This document shows positions 7,272 to 15,395 of a stretch of 24,326 bases of DNA, in pieces. The notes beneath the pieces are model-generated. The model did not search any database. It had not been told where the DNA came from and saw only the letters and a list, made by a program, of their open reading frames with translations. The DNA is from Clostridium collagenovorans DSM 3089 (GTDB lineage: Bacteria; Bacillota; Clostridia; Clostridiales; Clostridiaceae): the NCBI RefSeq assembly GCF_900130005.1, contig NZ_FQXP01000016.1, positions 1 to 24,326 on the forward strand. The letters are read 5' to 3'. Made by a program: the position numbers and the translations under genes. Positions within the stretch are counted from its first letter, which is position 1, and the number at the start of each line of letters is the position of its first letter.

Positions 7272-8252
7272 TTAATTAATATTATTGACTAATTCTTTCT
7301 TGTAAACTTTATAATCGTTAGGTATGTATTTAGGAGATGTTGCTACAATAAATGAACCAACCATTACCATAATAGCACATATAATCATCTTCATATCTAT
7401 TGGAGTTCCTATTATAAATCTATCAAAAATCATAGCCCATACTACATAAGTTATATTAAGTCCCATTGCTTTCACGGATCCTAATTTATGTATAGCTGTA
7501 TAATAGCAAACATATGATATTGTACCCATAAGTGCATTTATTAATATTATGGCAATTATAGGACTTTGTATAACGTCCAAGGTAAGAGTAAATCCCTTTA
7601 CAACTGGTATTATTAAAAATCCATATGTAACCGCTGATACAAATTGACGAATTTGCAAGGCTTGCTTAGGACTTACTTCCTCATCCTTCATTCCATATGA
7701 ACATATAACTGATTCACTTCCCCAACCTATGACACATAAAGAAGCAAATAAAAACCCAACTTTACTCACTATATTAGCTTTATCCCCTATTCCTAATATA
7801 GCAATACCTAGTATGCTTATAGCTAAGCCTATGTAACCTTTTCCCTTAAGTCTTTCTTTTAAAAATACAGCAGCTAAAACTGCACCTACAGCTGGATATA
7901 GGGCTGATATAATAGCTGTATAAGATACACCTAAGTATTTTACTGAAAGCAAATATGCAGTCATACCAACTGGACCACCTAATATTGATGCTATAACAAC
8001 ATACTTTACACTAGGGGTATTAAGTGATTTAATCAATGGTGCAATTTGCTTATTAAGCGCCATATATATTAGCATCCATATAGTTGAAAAAAAATCATGT
8101 AAGAATGTACTAATAAATGGTGCTAAAAATATTACTTGATCATTAGCCGTAAATTTTCCTAGTGATAGTATTATTCCCACTAGCACGGTATCTGCTCCCC
8201 ACGCTATACCCGATATAATTCCACTTCCATATCCATCATAATGTTTCCACAT
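7272..8252 (-). CDS. licB: LicB-like DMT-superfamily (EamA) permease, probable choline transporter
   Basis: The product has 326 residues and about ten hydrophobic segments in two EamA-like halves, the usual size for the drug/metabolite transporter superfamily. Family members move small organic metabolites across the membrane. Assignment to LicB, the choline permease of lic operons, rests mainly on context: the ATG lies 14 bases after the stop of the winged HTH-LicC-LicA fusion gene, with an AGAGGGG ribosome binding site inside that gap, so the two are co-transcribed. It is the last gene before a strong terminator. Substrate specificity cannot be read from the sequence; choline or another amino-alcohol headgroup is inferred. 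Confidence 0.78.
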   Translation of the reverse strand: MWKHYDGYGSGIISGIAWGADTVLVGIILSLGKFTANDQVIFLAPFISTFLHDFFSTIWMLIYMALNKQIAPLIKSLNTPSVKYVVIASILGGPVGMTAYLLSVKYLGVSYTAIISALYPAVGAVLAAVFLKERLKGKGYIGLAISILGIAILGIGDKANIVSKVGFLFASLCVIGWGSESVICSYGMKDEEVSPKQALQIRQFVSAVTYGFLIIPVVKGFTLTLDVIQSPIIAIILINALMGTISYVCYYTAIHKLGSVKAMGLNITYVVWAMIFDRFIIGTPIDMKMIICAIMVMVGSFIVATSPKYIPNDYKVYKKELVNNIN

Positions 8253-8266
8253 AGCAATTTCCCCTC

Positions 8267-10129
8267 TTAACCTATTAATTTTTGCAACCTCTTTAAATTT
8301 TCTTTTCCTCTTTTATATCTATCTTCTCCGTAGGTTCCGAAGTTATCTCCTTGCGCCTCCTTTATTATTGTCCAAGTACTCCATAAGAAATCCTGGCATA
8401 TTTTATATATCAATATTCTTATTTTTTCTTCATGCATTGCTTCTCTTTCAAAGTATACTTCTAAAAACATTGCCTCTTGATCCTCTGAAAAATCACACTC
8501 TATACAATGAGCTGCAATATCCCACATAGGATCGTTTAACCCACTATATTCCCAGTCTATAAGATACATTTTCCCATCTGAATCTTTAATAAAATTTTCA
8601 GCAACAGTATCGTTATGACATGGTCTTATAGTTAGTCCACTTTCTACAAGCACATTTTCTAAAGATAAAACCTCTTTTTTTACATCGTAATAATCTTCGT
8701 AAAATTCTCCATTGCAACTTTTACATATAAATTCATAATCCTCTATTTTATCAAAAACATTAAAACTATTTTGCATTTCTAAATCTGAATCATGTAATTT
8801 TCTTAGCAATTCACACACTAATTTCATATTCTCTTTTTTCTTAGCAATTGTTGGATTTAAAGTTTCTGCGCCTTTTATGAACTGTGATATTTTCCCACCA
8901 GTATTTTCATCTAAATAAAGTATTTTAGCATCTACATTAATAGCATCAACTAATTGTGAGTTTAAACATTCATCTTTTCTATTAATCATAGATGTTGTCC
9001 CAATACCTGGTATTCTAATTACGTAATATTCATCATTTACTTTTACTTTATAATTTTTGTTAGTCATTCCACCTATAGGAGCTATTTCTGTTATATCATC
9101 TTTAGATTTTCCTAAGGCATTTACTATAAACCTTTTTACTTCCTCTCTTTTGTAAGATATCTCTCTTCTTCTTATAAGAGGTATTATATTCTTTTGAACC
9201 TTTTCATATTGCTCTAGGTTATCAATTTCTCCCCAAACTAAGTCCCCTATTTTTTCATATCCTATTTTATAATTTCTTCCCACATCTAGCATTGTATACT
9301 CATAATTAGTATATGGATTTACATGATTTTCAAATTCCTTTAACATAAGATAAAATAATTTTTGAGATATTTTACTTATTCCAACCATTTCACCATCAAT
9401 TTTACTAAATTGATGAATATCCTTAGACATTTTGAAAACTTGCTCATTTCTTATTTCAACAAAAGCCTCATCTCCTGAACCACTTTCATTGGTTATAACT
9501 ATGCAATTTCTTTCTTTATTTTCTAACAATTGAGTTATTGACCTGCCTTCAAAAACCAAATCAGATTCTATTAAAATAAAATCCTTACTTATACTTCCTT
9601 TTGCCAAAGCTAATGAAGTCATTGTGCCTGTTCTCATATACTCACTATTACAAATACACTCTACTTCCTTATATTTTTCTGATAACTCATTATACAAATC
9701 ATTTTTATAGCCAGTTATTATCACTATATTTTTAATTCCATTTTCCAATAGAATATTTATATTTCGTTCAATAACTGTTGTATTATCTATTTCTAAAAAT
9801 CCAATAGGAATATCTACTCCATGACCTTTTCCTGCTGCTAATATAACTGCTTCCTCAATATTTTCGCCTAATTGACCTTCTATAATTAACTTAGTCTCCT
9901 TTACTTCATTCAAGCTATTTTCTAAAAATTCAATTCCTGAACTTGTAATTTTATATGTAACATCATTTCTATTTTCTTCAAACCTTAATATGTATTTTTT
10001 ATTTATAAGTTCCTTTAGTAAATAGTTTACTTTTCCTAAAGAAATATTTAATTCCGTTGATAATGCCCTTTGAGTAATTTTATTATTATCATTTATTATC
10101 CTAAGCATACTTATATTTATATCTAGCAT
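8267..10129 (-). CDS. Three-domain fusion: winged HTH + LicC-like nucleotidyltransferase + LicA-like choline kinase
   Basis: The product has 620 residues. The ATG at 10127-10129 has GGGGGAGGT 7 bases upstream; an in-frame TTG at 10147 would include that site and is rejected. Residues 1-78 form a MarR-like winged HTH with the segment ISLGKVNYLLKEL, matching the EPS-associated MarR type. Residues 92-322 are a LicC/NTP-transferase fold (VILAAG 95-100, IESD 187-190, WGEID 299-303). Residues 335-620 are a LicA-type kinase with the Brenner motif HNDTVAEN (505-512) and IDWEYSGLNDP (524-533). The LicC signature loop is abnormal: after LAAG it is about six residues shorter than in the locus's stand-alone LicC and lacks the usual Arg and Lys. 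The likely role is choline or amino-alcohol kinase plus a regulator sensing the pathway. It is co-transcribed with licB. Confidence 0.88.
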   Translation of the reverse strand: MLDINISMLRIINDNNKITQRALSTELNISLGKVNYLLKELINKKYILRFEENRNDVTYKITSSGIEFLENSLNEVKETKLIIEGQLGENIEEAVILAAGKGHGVDIPIGFLEIDNTTVIERNINILLENGIKNIVIITGYKNDLYNELSEKYKEVECICNSEYMRTGTMTSLALAKGSISKDFILIESDLVFEGRSITQLLENKERNCIVITNESGSGDEAFVEIRNEQVFKMSKDIHQFSKIDGEMVGISKISQKLFYLMLKEFENHVNPYTNYEYTMLDVGRNYKIGYEKIGDLVWGEIDNLEQYEKVQKNIIPLIRRREISYKREEVKRFIVNALGKSKDDITEIAPIGGMTNKNYKVKVNDEYYVIRIPGIGTTSMINRKDECLNSQLVDAINVDAKILYLDENTGGKISQFIKGAETLNPTIAKKKENMKLVCELLRKLHDSDLEMQNSFNVFDKIEDYEFICKSCNGEFYEDYYDVKKEVLSLENVLVESGLTIRPCHNDTVAENFIKDSDGKMYLIDWEYSGLNDPMWDIAAHCIECDFSEDQEAMFLEVYFEREAMHEEKIRILIYKICQDFLWSTWTIIKEAQGDNFGTYGEDRYKRGKENLKRLQKLIG

Positions 10130-10148
10130 ATATTTGACCTCCCCCAAC

Positions 10149-10169
10149 TTTGTTCATTTTATGAACAAA
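10149..10169 (-). promoter_or_regulatory. 21-bp inverted repeat, candidate operator of the winged HTH-LicC-LicA gene
   Basis: TTTGTTCA-N5-TGAACAAA is a perfect 8-bp inverted repeat with a 5-base spacer, 20 bases upstream of the ATG. On the minus strand a candidate promoter (TTTACT-N17-TAACAT, with a TG before the -10) lies directly upstream, so the repeat would cover the start of transcription. A near-identical repeat stands at the LicC/importer promoter (17213-17233). Confidence 0.65.
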
Positions 10170-10448
10170 TAATATGTTAACATAAATTTAACCTTAAGTA
10201 AACTATTTTTAATATTACCCTTATTTTTTTTAATTATTAAGAACTTTTTATATATTGCATTTTTAAAAAACAAGATTCCTCATATTAAATTTAAACTTAT
10301 CATTTTTAAAACCAAGTACACAAATACATATTTATAATCATAATTCAAGCTTACATATTTGATATATAATATAAAAATATATTATCATTTACCTCACTTA
10401 AAGTTTAATTATATAGATTGTCTTATGTTAAAAATTACTTTCATTATG

Positions 10449-10482
10449 CAAAAAAGGTGATGAACTGTGTATACAATTCATC
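10449..10482 (-). terminator. Terminator of rmlD
   Basis: On the minus strand, GATGAATTGT (plus 10473-10482) pairs with the arm at 10459-10468 through one G-U pair and is followed by CACC and a run of six T (plus 10450-10455). It lies about 30 bases past the rmlD stop codon. Confidence 0.65.
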
Positions 10483-10510
10483 CCCCTTATAATACAATAC
10501 ATTTTAAATT

Positions 10511-11389
10511 TTATTTTACATTATCAATAAACATCTTTAATGCTTCTTCCCATGGTCTCATTTCATCTCCCACAGTATTTCTAAGCATCATATTATCTAG
10601 AGACGAAAATGTTGGTCTTTTAGCTGCTCTATTAAATTCCTCTGAAGTTACAGGTGCTACAGTACAATCAATATTTGCAAACTCAACTATCTTACATGCA
10701 AAATCATACCAAGTACATTCTCCTGTACCTGTGCAATGATATACTCCATATTCTTCTGTTGGAATTAACTTTAAAATATGATGAGCTAAATCCTCTGCAT
10801 TAGTAGGATTTCCCTTTTGATCATTAACTACAGTTAAACTACCTCTTTCCTTAGCAGCCTTCATAATAGTATATACAAAGTTTTTTCCATTATATCCATA
10901 TAACCAAGCTGTTCTAACTATAAAATATCTAGAAGAAAAATCACGTACATAATCCTCTCCCATTAATTTTGTAGTTCCATAAACACTTACTGGTCCAGTT
11001 ATATCATATTCTTTTAAGGCCTCTGTTCCCTCTCCACTAAATACATAGTCAGTTGACACATGTATAAGTTTAGCTCCTACTTCCTCTGAAGCTATAGCTA
11101 GGTTTCTAGCTCCTAATGTATTTACCTTAAAAGCTAAATCCTTATTTTCTTCACAAGCGTCTACATTAGTATATGCTGCTGAGTTTATTATTACATCTGG
11201 CTTAATGCTATGTACATATTCTTTTACAGCTTTTAAATCTGTTATATCTAAAACATCAATATCTACTCCAAAGATCTCTGCACTTTTAACAGTTTCAGGA
11301 ATATTACCTATTTCAGATTTACCATTATTGATTATATTTTTAATTTGTGTGCCAAGCTGACCATTAGCACCAGTAATTAATATTTTCAT
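10511..11389 (-). CDS. rfbD: dTDP-4-dehydrorhamnose reductase
   Basis: The product has 292 residues from the ATG at 11387-11389, which has GGAG 9 bases upstream; an ATG five codons earlier has no ribosome binding site. It is an extended short-chain dehydrogenase/reductase with the Rossmann motif GANGQLG (7-13), STDYVFSGEG (112-121), catalytic Y137-x3-K141 (VYGTTK) and the RTAWLYG segment typical of RmlD. It performs the last step of dTDP-L-rhamnose synthesis, NAD(P)H-dependent reduction of dTDP-4-dehydro-L-rhamnose. It stands apart from rmlB (at the right edge) and has its own terminator. The rhamnose made fits the rhamnosyltransferase-like GT2 genes to the right. Confidence 0.92.
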   Translation of the reverse strand: MKILITGANGQLGTQIKNIINNGKSEIGNIPETVKSAEIFGVDIDVLDITDLKAVKEYVHSIKPDVIINSAAYTNVDACEENKDLAFKVNTLGARNLAIASEEVGAKLIHVSTDYVFSGEGTEALKEYDITGPVSVYGTTKLMGEDYVRDFSSRYFIVRTAWLYGYNGKNFVYTIMKAAKERGSLTVVNDQKGNPTNAEDLAHHILKLIPTEEYGVYHCTGTGECTWYDFACKIVEFANIDCTVAPVTSEEFNRAAKRPTFSSLDNMMLRNTVGDEMRPWEEALKMFIDNVK

Positions 11390-11605
11390 TGTAAAACACT
11401 CCATTCATAACATAGATTTATTAATATCATATCATATATTTACTAAGATAATAATATATATTTTACGAAACTATATATTATCCTAGATTAAATAAGTTTA
11501 TCTATATTCACATACATTTTAAAATTCAGTAAATATACTTTTATATTGCTCCACTGAAATATATATGGTCTATTTAAGCTTAACTATTGATAACTATCTA
11601 ACAGT

Positions 11606-12580
11606 TTAGCTTAAAGCACGTCTTCTTATTTTAGGAAATATATTTTTACTAACTTTATTGTATTGACTTAAAGTATCTATTTCTCCCCAAGCTAAGTCAT
11701 CAATTCTAATATATCCTATACTATAATTTCTAGCTACATCTAGCAAAGTATACTCATAGTTAATATATGGATTTTTATTGTTAGCAAATTCATTTAGCAT
11801 CATTTCATACAACTTCAATGAAATTTTAGTAATACCTACAAATTCACCATCTATACTATTTAATTGATGAATATCCTTAGATATCTTAAATAAATACTCG
11901 TCTCTTATTTCAACAAAGGCCTCGTCATCGGTTCCACTTTCCTTAGTAAGTATTATACAATCCCTTTGAGAATAATCACAAATTTCTTTTATAGCTCTTT
12001 CTTCAAATACTAAGTCACTTTCTAAGAGAATAAAATCATCATCTACATATTCTTTTGCACTTGCTAAAGAATACATAGTTCCCGTCCATATATAATCCTT
12101 ATTTTTAACTATACATATATCATTATCATTCTTAAAGTGATCCTCAAAATACTCCGATTTATAGCCCGCTATAATTACTATCTTTTCTATATTATTTTTT
12201 CTTAAAATCTCTACAGTTCTATCAATTATTATAAAATCTTCTATATCAAGCATACTAACAGGTTTCTCGAAATCTTCATTTTTTCCAGCTGCTAAAATAA
12301 CAGCACTTTTTACATTATAATTTTTTTCCTGATGAATATTTAATCTAGTATTTTTATCTTCATTCAGTTTTTCATCTAATTTACTTAATCCTAACTCCGT
12401 AACTATATATCTAGTAGAGTTTTTTACAGTATCCTTATTTACATATCCAGACTTAGTAAGATTCTTTATTATAGCATTCACCTTTCCTAATGAAATTCCC
12501 GATTCTTTAGATAAGTCTCTTTGATTTAAAGTATTATTATAATTTAATAGCATTAAAATCTTAAATTCTCTTTCAACCAT
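11606..12580 (-). CDS. Winged HTH fused to a LicC-like nucleotidyltransferase domain
   Basis: The product has 324 residues. The N-terminal winged HTH (about 1-75) shares the ISLGKVN recognition segment at residues 29-35 with the three-domain fusion, at the same position. A LicC/NTP-transferase-like domain follows (about 90-324; VILAAG 94-99, LLESDLVFEE, GEFVGITKIS, WGEIDTL). It ends just after the nucleotidyltransferase domain, where the larger fusion continues into the kinase. Its signature loop is KNEDFEKPVS, again short and without the usual GxGxR and P-K. It is probably a transcriptional regulator using a cytidylyltransferase-like ligand domain; catalytic activity is doubtful. GGAGG lies only about 4 bases from the ATG. 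It has its own -10 (TATAAT, plus 12614-12619), downstream of the importer operon terminator. Confidence 0.85.
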   Translation of the reverse strand: MVEREFKILMLLNYNNTLNQRDLSKESGISLGKVNAIIKNLTKSGYVNKDTVKNSTRYIVTELGLSKLDEKLNEDKNTRLNIHQEKNYNVKSAVILAAGKNEDFEKPVSMLDIEDFIIIDRTVEILRKNNIEKIVIIAGYKSEYFEDHFKNDNDICIVKNKDYIWTGTMYSLASAKEYVDDDFILLESDLVFEERAIKEICDYSQRDCIILTKESGTDDEAFVEIRDEYLFKISKDIHQLNSIDGEFVGITKISLKLYEMMLNEFANNKNPYINYEYTLLDVARNYSIGYIRIDDLAWGEIDTLSQYNKVSKNIFPKIRRRALS

Positions 12581-12613
12581 AACTCCTCCAAATAAATTTA
12601 ATATATTTCAATA

Positions 12614-12619
12614 ATTATA
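12614..12619 (-). promoter_or_regulatory. Putative -10 of the winged HTH-LicC gene
   Basis: The minus strand reads TATAAT about 34 bases before the ATG and downstream of the strong hairpin at 12656-12703. No convincing -35 is seen, and the TTTGTTCA-type operator is absent here. Confidence 0.4.
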
Positions 12620-12655
12620 AAATATTTTTTTCTAAAAACCTCTTCATAATTCACC

Positions 12656-12703
12656 TATATTAAAATAAAGTTAGCTTTATTAAGCTAACTTTATTTTAAT
12701 ATA
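12656..12703 (-). terminator. Strong terminator after the phosphonate-type importer operon
   Basis: A perfect 22-bp stem (12656-12677 with 12682-12703) closes a 4-base loop TATT; the GC-containing core is AGTTAGCTT. The T-rich arm serves as the U tract. It lies about 50 bases past the permease stop codon and would also be symmetric for the opposite strand. Confidence 0.75.
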
Positions 12704-12751
12704 TTTTTATTCAACAGGCTATTATATAGTCTTATAATTAATTTGATTTTA

Positions 12752-14407
12752 TCATACTTTACTACATTTTAACCTTTTTTTCTTAATCCTAAGTACTATC
12801 CTATCAAAAACCAACCTAAAAATAACATTTGTAAATATTATCATAACTGCAACTGCTGCAGCCGCTGCCATCTCTCCTGTATCTACCTTATTAATCATAG
12901 ATATAGTAGCTACCCTTGTATGGGGCATATATAAGAATACTATAGCTGATACTGTCATCATAGAATTTACAAAATAATAAGAAAAACTCTCCAATATGGC
13001 TGGTAAGCTTAAAGGTATAATTACATTTTTAAGTAAATAACTCCACTTTACCCCCATGACTTCTGAAGCATTCTCATATTCCTTATCTATAGTTTTGAGT
13101 TCGTTGCTTATAGTTAAAAATGGTGTTGAGAAAAAATGTATTACATTAGCTAAAATTAGGATAGCAAAAGTACCATATAAAAATTTAAGTGGATTTGCCG
13201 CTTTATTAAAAAACAACATATATGCAATACCTATTGTTAATCCTGGTATTGCATTAGGTAAAATACCTAATAAATAAATTAACTTACTTCCACTTTTAAA
13301 TATTTTCCCTCTTTCTGAAAAATATGCAGCTACAAAAGCTAAAATTGTTCCTGTAATTGCAGTTAATATGGACACAAAAATACTATTTCCAAACATTTCA
13401 ATACCACTCATTCCAAGCACATTAAAATTAAACCATTTTGTAGTTAAGTTCATGTTGTAAGGCCAACTTTCTACAAAAGAAGATAATATTGTTGTAGCAA
13501 AAATCATAAGTATAAAAACCACTATAATCACATTAAAAACTGTAAAAATAATATCTCTACTTTTATTAGGCTGTATTACATATTTAGTACCCTTTGAATC
13601 AGCCTCCATCTTGTTATTTTTACTTATGTAATAATCTACTATAAATGCAATTACTGCGGGTATTATTAAAATCACACCTATTACAGCACCCATTTCAAAG
13701 TCTTGCTGTCCTAACATTTTTTTATATATCTCTGTAGCTAAAACACTAAATCTTCCACCTATAATCTTAGGTGCACCGAAATCTGTAAAAGCCATAGTAA
13801 ATGATGAAAAAAATGCTGTTATTATACTAAACTTCATATTAGGTATTGTTATAGTAAAAAATTGTCGCATAGAGCTTATACCCATAATCTCAGCTGCTTC
13901 ATATAATCTATTATCCCCATTCTTAAGTCCCATGCTAAATAGTAAATATACAACTGGAAATACATATAAAGCTTCTGATAATACAATTCCCCAAAAACCA
14001 TATATATCAAAGCTTAATCCTAATAGATTAGTTATAATTCCCTTTGTTCCAAATAAATAAATTAAAGCTATACTATGAGTCATTGTAGGCGCAAAAAGAG
14101 GAAGTAGCGCTATCCAATGAAATACACCTTTACATTTTATATTGCTTTTATTGACTCCATAAGCATAAACAAAGGCTGTAATCATAGATATTCCTACAGC
14201 AGTAAGAGTAACCTTCATACTATTACCTAGAGTTATTTTAAATCCTCTAGTACCTAAATAAGCTTTAAAATTTTCTATTCCTACGAAATTTCCATCAAAG
14301 TTTTGAAAGGCCCTAAAAAGCAATCCACAAACCGGTATAGCTAAAAATACTATTAAGAATGATATTACAGCTATACTTAATACTCTTTGAGCTTTATCTT
14401 TACGCAT
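12752..14407 (-). CDS. ABC importer permease, two fused halves (2-aminoethylphosphonate PhnU type)
   Basis: The product has 551 residues and about twelve membrane segments in two BPD_transp_1 halves. Each half has an EAA loop: EAAEIMGISSM at about residue 170, and ENASEVMGVKWSYLL in the second half. A single protein carrying both halves at this length is typical of the PhnU2-type 2-aminoethylphosphonate and iron-type importers. It forms the membrane channel for the lipoprotein and ATPase encoded just upstream; its ATG overlaps the ATPase stop by 8 bases, with AGGAG 9 bases before. The 2-aminoethylphosphonate assignment rests mainly on the binding protein; phosphate esters of amino alcohols are an alternative cargo. 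Confidence 0.85.
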   Translation of the reverse strand: MRKDKAQRVLSIAVISFLIVFLAIPVCGLLFRAFQNFDGNFVGIENFKAYLGTRGFKITLGNSMKVTLTAVGISMITAFVYAYGVNKSNIKCKGVFHWIALLPLFAPTMTHSIALIYLFGTKGIITNLLGLSFDIYGFWGIVLSEALYVFPVVYLLFSMGLKNGDNRLYEAAEIMGISSMRQFFTITIPNMKFSIITAFFSSFTMAFTDFGAPKIIGGRFSVLATEIYKKMLGQQDFEMGAVIGVILIIPAVIAFIVDYYISKNNKMEADSKGTKYVIQPNKSRDIIFTVFNVIIVVFILMIFATTILSSFVESWPYNMNLTTKWFNFNVLGMSGIEMFGNSIFVSILTAITGTILAFVAAYFSERGKIFKSGSKLIYLLGILPNAIPGLTIGIAYMLFFNKAANPLKFLYGTFAILILANVIHFFSTPFLTISNELKTIDKEYENASEVMGVKWSYLLKNVIIPLSLPAILESFSYYFVNSMMTVSAIVFLYMPHTRVATISMINKVDTGEMAAAAAVAVMIIFTNVIFRLVFDRIVLRIKKKRLKCSKV

Positions 14408-15395
14408 ACTTCTTAACTCCTAATACACTACCTAAATCTATATAGATATTATCATTTAATTTTAAATCTAAATCCTTTAATTCCTTAAAAGAAATATCTA
14501 AATAAAGCTTTTTACTCAAATCCTTATTAAGAGTAACTAATACTCTGTATATATTTCCTCTAAATTCAATATTTTCAATGGTAGCCTTTAAATATCCTAT
14601 CTTTTCTACTTTACTAACTTTAAGACATTCAGGTCTTATGAATTCCACATTTCCATGGATATTTTCTACAAAGTTAATCTTACCTATGAAATCAGCTACA
14701 AAGTCATTGGTTGGAGTATAATATATTTCTTCTGGTGTCCCTATCTGCATTACATTACCACCATTAAAGACAACTATTTTATCCGCCATAGTAAGAGCTT
14801 CCTCTTGGTCATGTGTAACTAAAATAGTAGTTATATTAAGTTCTCTTTGTAGAATTTTAATTTCTTCTCTTAAATTCTCCCTTACCTTAGCATCTAAAGC
14901 TGATAATGGCTCATCTAAAAGTAATATTTCTGGTTTTAATACAATAGCCCTAGCTAAAGCTACTCTCTGTTGTTGACCACCTGAAATTTCTGATGGATAT
15001 TTATCCTTAATACTTTTTAATCCAACCTTATCTAAAACTTCTAAAACTCTAAGATCAATTTCTCTTTTACTTATCTTTTTACCCTTCAAGCCATAAGCAA
15101 CGTTATTATATATGCTCATATTTGGAAACAAAGCATAATTTTGAAACACCATTGCTATACCTCTTTGAGAAGGATGTAAAAATGATAAATCTTTTCCTTC
15201 TAAATCAATTTCACCAGAATCACTATATTCTAATCCAGCAATTATTCTAAGTAAAGTTGTTTTTCCACATCCACTAGGACCTAAAAAGCAAACCAACTCA
15301 CCTTTATTTATATCTATATTAAGACCTTTAAGAACCTCAGTATTACCAAAGTTCTTTTTAATATCTTTAATCTTCAAATATGACACTCTATTCAC
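14400..15395 (-). CDS. ABC importer ATP-binding protein (PhnT/PotA type)
   Basis: The product has 331 residues. Walker A is GPSGCGKT (39-46), the Q-loop is Q85 (VFQNYALFP), the signature is SGGQQQ (138-143), Walker B is ILLLDEP (157-163) with the D-loop SALD, and the H-loop His is H195. A C-terminal TOBE-like region (about 240-331) follows, as in importers of the spermidine/iron/2-aminoethylphosphonate group. It powers uptake through the downstream permease. The start is a GTG overlapping the end of the binding-protein gene by 8 bases. A second in-frame GTG three codons later has better spacing from its AGG and may be the true start. It is translationally coupled on both sides. Confidence 0.9.
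   Translation of the reverse strand: MNRVSYLKIKDIKKNFGNTEVLKGLNIDINKGELVCFLGPSGCGKTTLLRIIAGLEYSDSGEIDLEGKDLSFLHPSQRGIAMVFQNYALFPNMSIYNNVAYGLKGKKISKREIDLRVLEVLDKVGLKSIKDKYPSEISGGQQQRVALARAIVLKPEILLLDEPLSALDAKVRENLREEIKILQRELNITTILVTHDQEEALTMADKIVVFNGGNVMQIGTPEEIYYTPTNDFVADFIGKINFVENIHGNVEFIRPECLKVSKVEKIGYLKATIENIEFRGNIYRVLVTLNKDLSKKLYLDISFKELKDLDLKLNDNIYIDLGSVLGVKKYA

Larger units (their letters stand above)
10130..10510. other. Intergenic region upstream of the fusion gene
   Basis: This 381-base gene-free stretch contains the operator-like repeat (10149-10169), a second small palindrome ATGTTAACAT (10174-10183) and the rmlD terminator (10449-10482). The remaining 10190-10445 is AT-rich with nothing I can assign. 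Confidence 0.5.

Noticed and set aside
10467..10739. Plus-strand open frame overlapping the end of rmlD
   Set aside because: It is an antisense shadow of rmlD and starts inside the rmlD terminator; low-complexity translation.
11560..11625. Inverted repeat TTTAAGCT.../...AGCTTAAA at the end of the wHTH-LicC gene as a terminator
   Set aside because: The arms have a mismatch, the loop is about 17 bases and no T tract follows on either strand.
11606..12580. The two-domain wHTH-LicC gene as a truncated version of the three-domain fusion
   Set aside because: It stops cleanly after the nucleotidyltransferase domain and no kinase remnant is seen in the following 200 bases, so it looks like a separate architecture.
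12581..12655. Ten-codon open frame (MKRFLEKNIL) on the minus strand between the hairpin and the wHTH-LicC gene, as a possible leader peptide
   Set aside because: Too short and with only a weak GGTG upstream; its codons overlap the proposed -10, so it would not be in the transcript.
13056..13277. Plus-strand open frame inside the permease gene
   Set aside because: Antisense to a well-supported membrane protein, no start signal.
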